Shown here: one piece after another, positions 60,261 through 64,000 of the stretch
Layout: each line of letters begins with the position of its first letter
Numbering within the stretch: the stretch's first letter is position 1
Assembly: GCA_947629315.1 (NCBI GenBank)
Contig: CANRDB010000001.1
Location: 68,829-132,828 of the forward strand
DNA: 64,000 nucleotides
Direction: 5' to 3'
DNA from: an uncultured Bacilli bacterium
GTDB lineage: Bacteria; Bacillota_I; Bacilli_A; RF39; UBA660
Position numbers and translations under genes: made by a program
Notes under the pieces: generated by a model
Database searches by the model: none
What the model was told of the DNA's origin: nothing
What the model saw: only the letters and a program-made list of their open reading frames with translations

Positions 60261-61535
60261 CTAGTTTGTATGCTGTTTATTTTTATTTAAGAACATAGCA
60301 GCACTCACAACCATTATCACAGAGACAAAACCTAATACCACAAAATTTGAAATACCATCTAAAGTTTCTGGATTTTTCGTAATTTTTGTATCCGCATATA
60401 CTAATGCATAAGTAGAAAATTGATTAGATACAAAACTTACTGATTTTCCATCTTTAGAAGTAGTAGCATCTAATTTTTCTACTTTTCCATTATGTTCTCT
60501 TAAAATATAATAACTTCTTGTATAACCTTTTGCTACTTTTGGTAACTCTGGTAAGGCTACCGTTAAGGTAATTCCCTTATTAAGTTCTGTTAATGGATAA
60601 CTTTTCTCTCCATCATTCACTAAAATAGAAATATCAAAATAATTTACTATCTTAGCCTCTTTAGAAGTAACTTCTAAAGACTGTTCAAAATCTTGAACAG
60701 TTGTCTCCTCAACATCTTCTAATGCCCTCGTTGTTAAGGTTACATTGACATCTTTATCCACCAATACATTCTTTAATGTATCTTCGATAACATCCACAAA
60801 ATTTTTATCAGAAACAGTGACATCAGTTTTATCTTCTTCTTTAATTTCTAAAGAAGGTAACTCTTCACGTACTTTAACACCATCTTGCATTTTAATATTC
60901 GTAAACCATAAAGATCTAACTTGTACATCTGTATTAGCTACATCAATTTCTGGCATTTCTAATTTACCAGTTTCTCCAAGTACACTATCCCCATGTAATA
61001 CTTTAAAATTTACATAAGCTTTCTTATTTTCAACAAAGTAATTCCATTGGAAAGTATAAACGCCATTCTCCTTAATTTCTACTTTAAAATTTGGAGCCCA
61101 ACCTGTTAACTCTGGCGAATTATTTCCATGAGTTACGACTAAAGCATCCCCTATTTTTTGAGCCATAACTACTCGCTCTGTTAGTTGTTTATCTGTTTTT
61201 TCTGCAGATTCGTCTAAAGAAACAGTTACTTCAAACAGATCCTGTTCTGGAATAGACTCTAAATTATCGATTAGAATATATACTTCTTCCTTAATTTCAT
61301 CTGATAACTTTGCCTTACTGTCTTTGCTGTAAGGTCCTACTACCTGTCCTTCAAATTCAGAACCAGGAGTCCCCGTTAAAGTAGTAACATTATCCTCCGT
61401 TTTGGCGGTACCAAAAGCACCATTTCCTGTTTGCCAAGTACGTGCATCAACATTAGTCAATGACACCGTCATCATAGCAAGTGTGAGCAATATACTCCAC
61501 AATTTTTTCATTTCTAAACCTCCTTCATAGTCCAC
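60261..61535 (-). CDS. secreted surface protein with NPxTLD-type C-terminal sorting signal
   Basis: Signal peptide MKKLWSILLTLAMMTVSLTNVDA; C-terminus NPETLDGISNFVVLGFVSVIMVVSAAMFLNKNK. Confidence 0.8.
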   Translation of the reverse strand: MDYEGGLEMKKLWSILLTLAMMTVSLTNVDARTWQTGNGAFGTAKTEDNVTTLTGTPGSEFEGQVVGPYSKDSKAKLSDEIKEEVYILIDNLESIPEQDLFEVTVSLDESAEKTDKQLTERVVMAQKIGDALVVTHGNNSPELTGWAPNFKVEIKENGVYTFQWNYFVENKKAYVNFKVLHGDSVLGETGKLEMPEIDVANTDVQVRSLWFTNIKMQDGVKVREELPSLEIKEEDKTDVTVSDKNFVDVIEDTLKNVLVDKDVNVTLTTRALEDVEETTVQDFEQSLEVTSKEAKIVNYFDISILVNDGEKSYPLTELNKGITLTVALPELPKVAKGYTRSYYILREHNGKVEKLDATTSKDGKSVSFVSNQFSTYALVYADTKITKNPETLDGISNFVVLGFVSVIMVVSAAMFLNKNKQHTN

Positions 61536-61601
61536 TATTATAAAGTACGCTACTTAACTTGTCAATATACACCATGATGGTAATAAAAAAGAGTAGAAAT
61601 A

Positions 61602-61982
61602 CTACTCACATATATATCCATCCATGGTATAGATATCCTTAAATTCTGAAGTGGTAACATCTTCCTCATAATCTGCTTTTTGAATGACAGTAATGACATT
61701 TCCAACTAACTCAATATCTGCCTCTTCATTTTTCATCTCTTCTTTTACTGCATCATAAGCAGATTGAGCAGCTTTCTCATCTCCAAATTTCATCGTCATT
61801 TTTAAACGTTCTGTTGAAATTTTATTCTTTTTTACTACCCCAGTAATTTCAGTAGTAAGTTCATAACCTACATTCGCATCAGCATCAATTTTGGTACAAA
61901 CCACATCTTCTTCTTTTTTTGTTCCACATCCGGTCACTACTAATATCAATAATAAAGCCATTACAACTATATTTTTTTTCAT
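61602..61982 (-). CDS. lipoprotein (DUF1307-like)
   Basis: Lipobox LLLILVVTGCGTKKE; short secreted domain. Confidence 0.75.
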   Translation of the reverse strand: MKKNIVVMALLLILVVTGCGTKKEEDVVCTKIDADANVGYELTTEITGVVKKNKISTERLKMTMKFGDEKAAQSAYDAVKEEMKNEEADIELVGNVITVIQKADYEEDVTTSEFKDIYTMDGYICE

Positions 61983-62044
61983 CTTAGTTCCTACCTTTCT
62001 CTATCTATTATATCATAATAATTCTAAAAATTTGTCAAAAACAC

Positions 62045-62175
62045 TTGACAAATAATCTTTTTTTCATTAGGATATACAGTACCAGTTCGGATTTAGGCGA
62101 ATTGGTAGCTAGTATCACACTAGCCAACCCCTTTTTATTCTTTTATGGAGGCTGCTCAGGGGCAGCTTCTTTTTT
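62045..62175 (+). ncRNA. candidate small RNA, copy 1 of a 160-bp tandem duplication
   Basis: TTGACA-17-TAGGAT promoter (62045-62073), hairpins CCAGTTCG/CGAATTGG (62082-62105) and GCTAGT/ACTAGC (62108-62124), terminator GAGGCTGC-TCAGGG-GCAGCTTC-TTTTTT (62148-62175). Confidence 0.75.
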
Positions 62176-62204
62176 GATTTTTTTTCATTTTTTTTCAAAA
62201 AGGG

Positions 62205-62337
62205 TTGACAAAAAGCTCTTTTTTGATTAGTATATACAGTACCAATTCGAATTTAGGCGAATTGGTAGCTAGTATCACACTAGCCAACCCCTTTTTATTC
62301 TTTTATGGAGGCTGCTCAGGGGCAGCTTCTTTTTTTT
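62205..62337 (+). ncRNA. candidate small RNA, copy 2 of a 160-bp tandem duplication
   Basis: TTGACA-17-TAGTAT promoter (62205-62233), hairpins CCAATTCG/CGAATTGG and GCTAGT/ACTAGC, terminator GAGGCTGC-TCAGGG-GCAGCTTC-TTTTTTTT (62308-62337). Confidence 0.75.
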
Positions 62338-64000
62338 ATTTCTCTAATAAAGACAAAGACACTTTCTTTTTATCGAGAAAAATTTCATCTACATAGCAAT
62401 CAACAATATCACCAACACTTAATACTTCTGATGGATGTTTGATATAGTGATCGGTGATTTTAGAAATGTGAACCAAAGCATCATTTTTTAAGCCAATATC
62501 AATGAAGGCTCCAAAATCAATCACATTGCGAACGGTTCCTTGCAATTTCATGCCCACTTTTAAATCTTCTATATGAAGAATATCACTTCTAAGAATAGGC
62601 TTTGGCATATCATCTCTTGGATCTCTTGTCGGATTTTTTAAACATTTTCGAATATCTTCTAAAGTATACACATCAGTGTGCAAATCAAGTGCTACTTTAG
62701 AAATATCGATAGCATCTAACTTTTCTATTAGAGATTCTGTTCCCATATCCTGTAGAGTAGCTCCTAAGTTTTCTAGTAACTTTTTAGCTACTGCATAACT
62801 TTCAGGATGGATACCCGTTTTGTCTAAAGCATTGTCTCCCTCTGGGATTCTTAAAAAACCAATGGCCTGTTCATACGTCTTATCAGAGAGAAGTTTTTGC
62901 TTTTTTATCTCTTCTCGAGTACGAATCTTTCCATGTTTATTTCGATATTCAATAATCTTTTCAATATTCTTCTTATTAATACCAGCCACATATTTTAGTA
63001 AGAATGGACTAGCTGTATTGATATTCACTCCTACCTTATTTACAGCACTGCTGACTACATAATCTAGTGACTCAGTCAATTTCTTGTTTGCAATATCATG
63101 TTGATATAATCCAACGCCAATACTTTCTGGATCAATTTTTACCAGTTCTGCCAATGGATCTTGCAATCTTCTTCCAATGCTGATAGCACTTCTTTTTTCC
63201 ACTGTTAAGTCTGGAAACTCTTCGATGGCTAATTTAGAAGCACTATAAACAGATGCTCCTGCTTCACTAACTAGGACATATTCTACTTTACGATTTATTT
63301 CTTTTATAACCTCCGCAATAAATGCTTCCGATTCTCTAGATGCTGTCCCATTACCAATCGCAACAATGTCAATGTGATACTTCTCAATCAAATCCTTGAC
63401 GATTTTTTTGGCTTCCTCATATTTTTTAACTGGTTCATGGGGATAGATGACCTCTATTTTAAGCATTTGTCCAGTTGGGTCTAAAACGGCTAGTTTACAT
63501 CCCGTTCGATAAGCAGGGTCAAGTGCTAATACCATCTTATCTTTCATAGGAGGCTGCAATAATAATTTCTCTAAGTTTTTACCAAAATTATCAATGGCAG
63601 CAACTTCCGCTACATCTGTTAATTCTGCTCTAATTTCTCTTTCAATACTAGGAGCAATCAGTCTTTTATAAGCATCTAGAATCGCTAAGATAACGATATC
63701 TTTTACAAAGGATTGACTATTTTTGATTTCTTTTTCTTGTAAATATTTTAAAGCTCGCTCTGTTTCATAAGTAATGGATACCGTCAATACATTTTCTTTT
63801 TCGCCCCGATTCATGGCTAATACTCGATGCGGTTTAATCTGTTTTACTTTTTCCTCATAATCGTAATACATCTCATATGTTTTTTCCTCATCAATAGCAT
63901 TCTTCTTTAGTTTACTCGTTATGATGCCATATTGATAAGTATGTTGACGAATCCATTTCCGATAAGTGGCATTATCACTAATCCGTTCAGCAATAATATA
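62336..64000 (-). CDS. tex: Tex family RNA-binding transcription accessory protein, N-terminus truncated by window edge
   Basis: ALDPAYRTGCKLAVLDPTG, VEKRSAISIGRRLQDPLAELVKIDPESIGVGLYQHD, C-terminal S1 domain GMKLQGTVRNVIDFGAFIDIGL; frame stays open to 64000 (YIIAERISDNATYRKWIRQHTYQYG...), so the ORF-track start is internal. Confidence 0.96.
   Translation of the reverse strand, partial: YIIAERISDNATYRKWIRQHTYQYGIITSKLKKNAIDEEKTYEMYYDYEEKVKQIKPHRVLAMNRGEKENVLTVSITYETERALKYLQEKEIKNSQSFVKDIVILAILDAYKRLIAPSIEREIRAELTDVAEVAAIDNFGKNLEKLLLQPPMKDKMVLALDPAYRTGCKLAVLDPTGQMLKIEVIYPHEPVKKYEEAKKIVKDLIEKYHIDIVAIGNGTASRESEAFIAEVIKEINRKVEYVLVSEAGASVYSASKLAIEEFPDLTVEKRSAISIGRRLQDPLAELVKIDPESIGVGLYQHDIANKKLTESLDYVVSSAVNKVGVNINTASPFLLKYVAGINKKNIEKIIEYRNKHGKIRTREEIKKQKLLSDKTYEQAIGFLRIPEGDNALDKTGIHPESYAVAKKLLENLGATLQDMGTESLIEKLDAIDISKVALDLHTDVYTLEDIRKCLKNPTRDPRDDMPKPILRSDILHIEDLKVGMKLQGTVRNVIDFGAFIDIGLKNDALVHISKITDHYIKHPSEVLSVGDIVDCYVDEIFLDKKKVSLSLLEK

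Noticed and set aside
62045-62396. 61- and 63-aa ORFs in the 160-bp repeats, looking like hydrophobic type-I-toxin-like peptides
   Set aside because: Starts coincide with the -35 hexamers, so the predicted transcripts cannot encode them from those starts; the RNA-hairpin interpretation fits better.

Overview
The 64 kb window is a low-GC, standard-code Firmicutes (Bacilli-like) chromosome segment, mostly transcribed from the minus strand. I found no CRISPR array, transposase or phage module. Recognisable core content: dinB, ZIP and P-type ATPase transporters, a UvrD/helicase-IV-like helicase, tRNA-Cys, tmRNA (ssrA, missing from the ORF track), yabG-veg, spoVID/ysxE-like genes, lon, nth, dnaD, cca, an HU gene, hrcA-grpE-dnaK-pepF-dnaJ with two CIRCE operators, and tex (truncated at the right edge). 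Accessory content: a 12.0-17.6 kb cluster of three membrane proteins, one ABC ATPase, two unknown secreted proteins and a membrane-spanning XRE regulator; a 2447-aa M26/Zmp-like protease with cohesin- and dockerin-like N-terminal segments; a thermolysin-vWA fusion; a 2418-aa vWA adhesin with eight CnaB-like repeats; and two surface proteins sharing an NPxTLD-type C-terminal sorting signal. The main non-coding observations are two tandem 160-bp promoter-hairpins-terminator units upstream of the lipoprotein gene and next to tex (62.04-62.34 kb), with a pair-preserving change between copies, and a minimal promoter-terminator unit beside ssrA. All calls come from reading the sequence; no database search was run.
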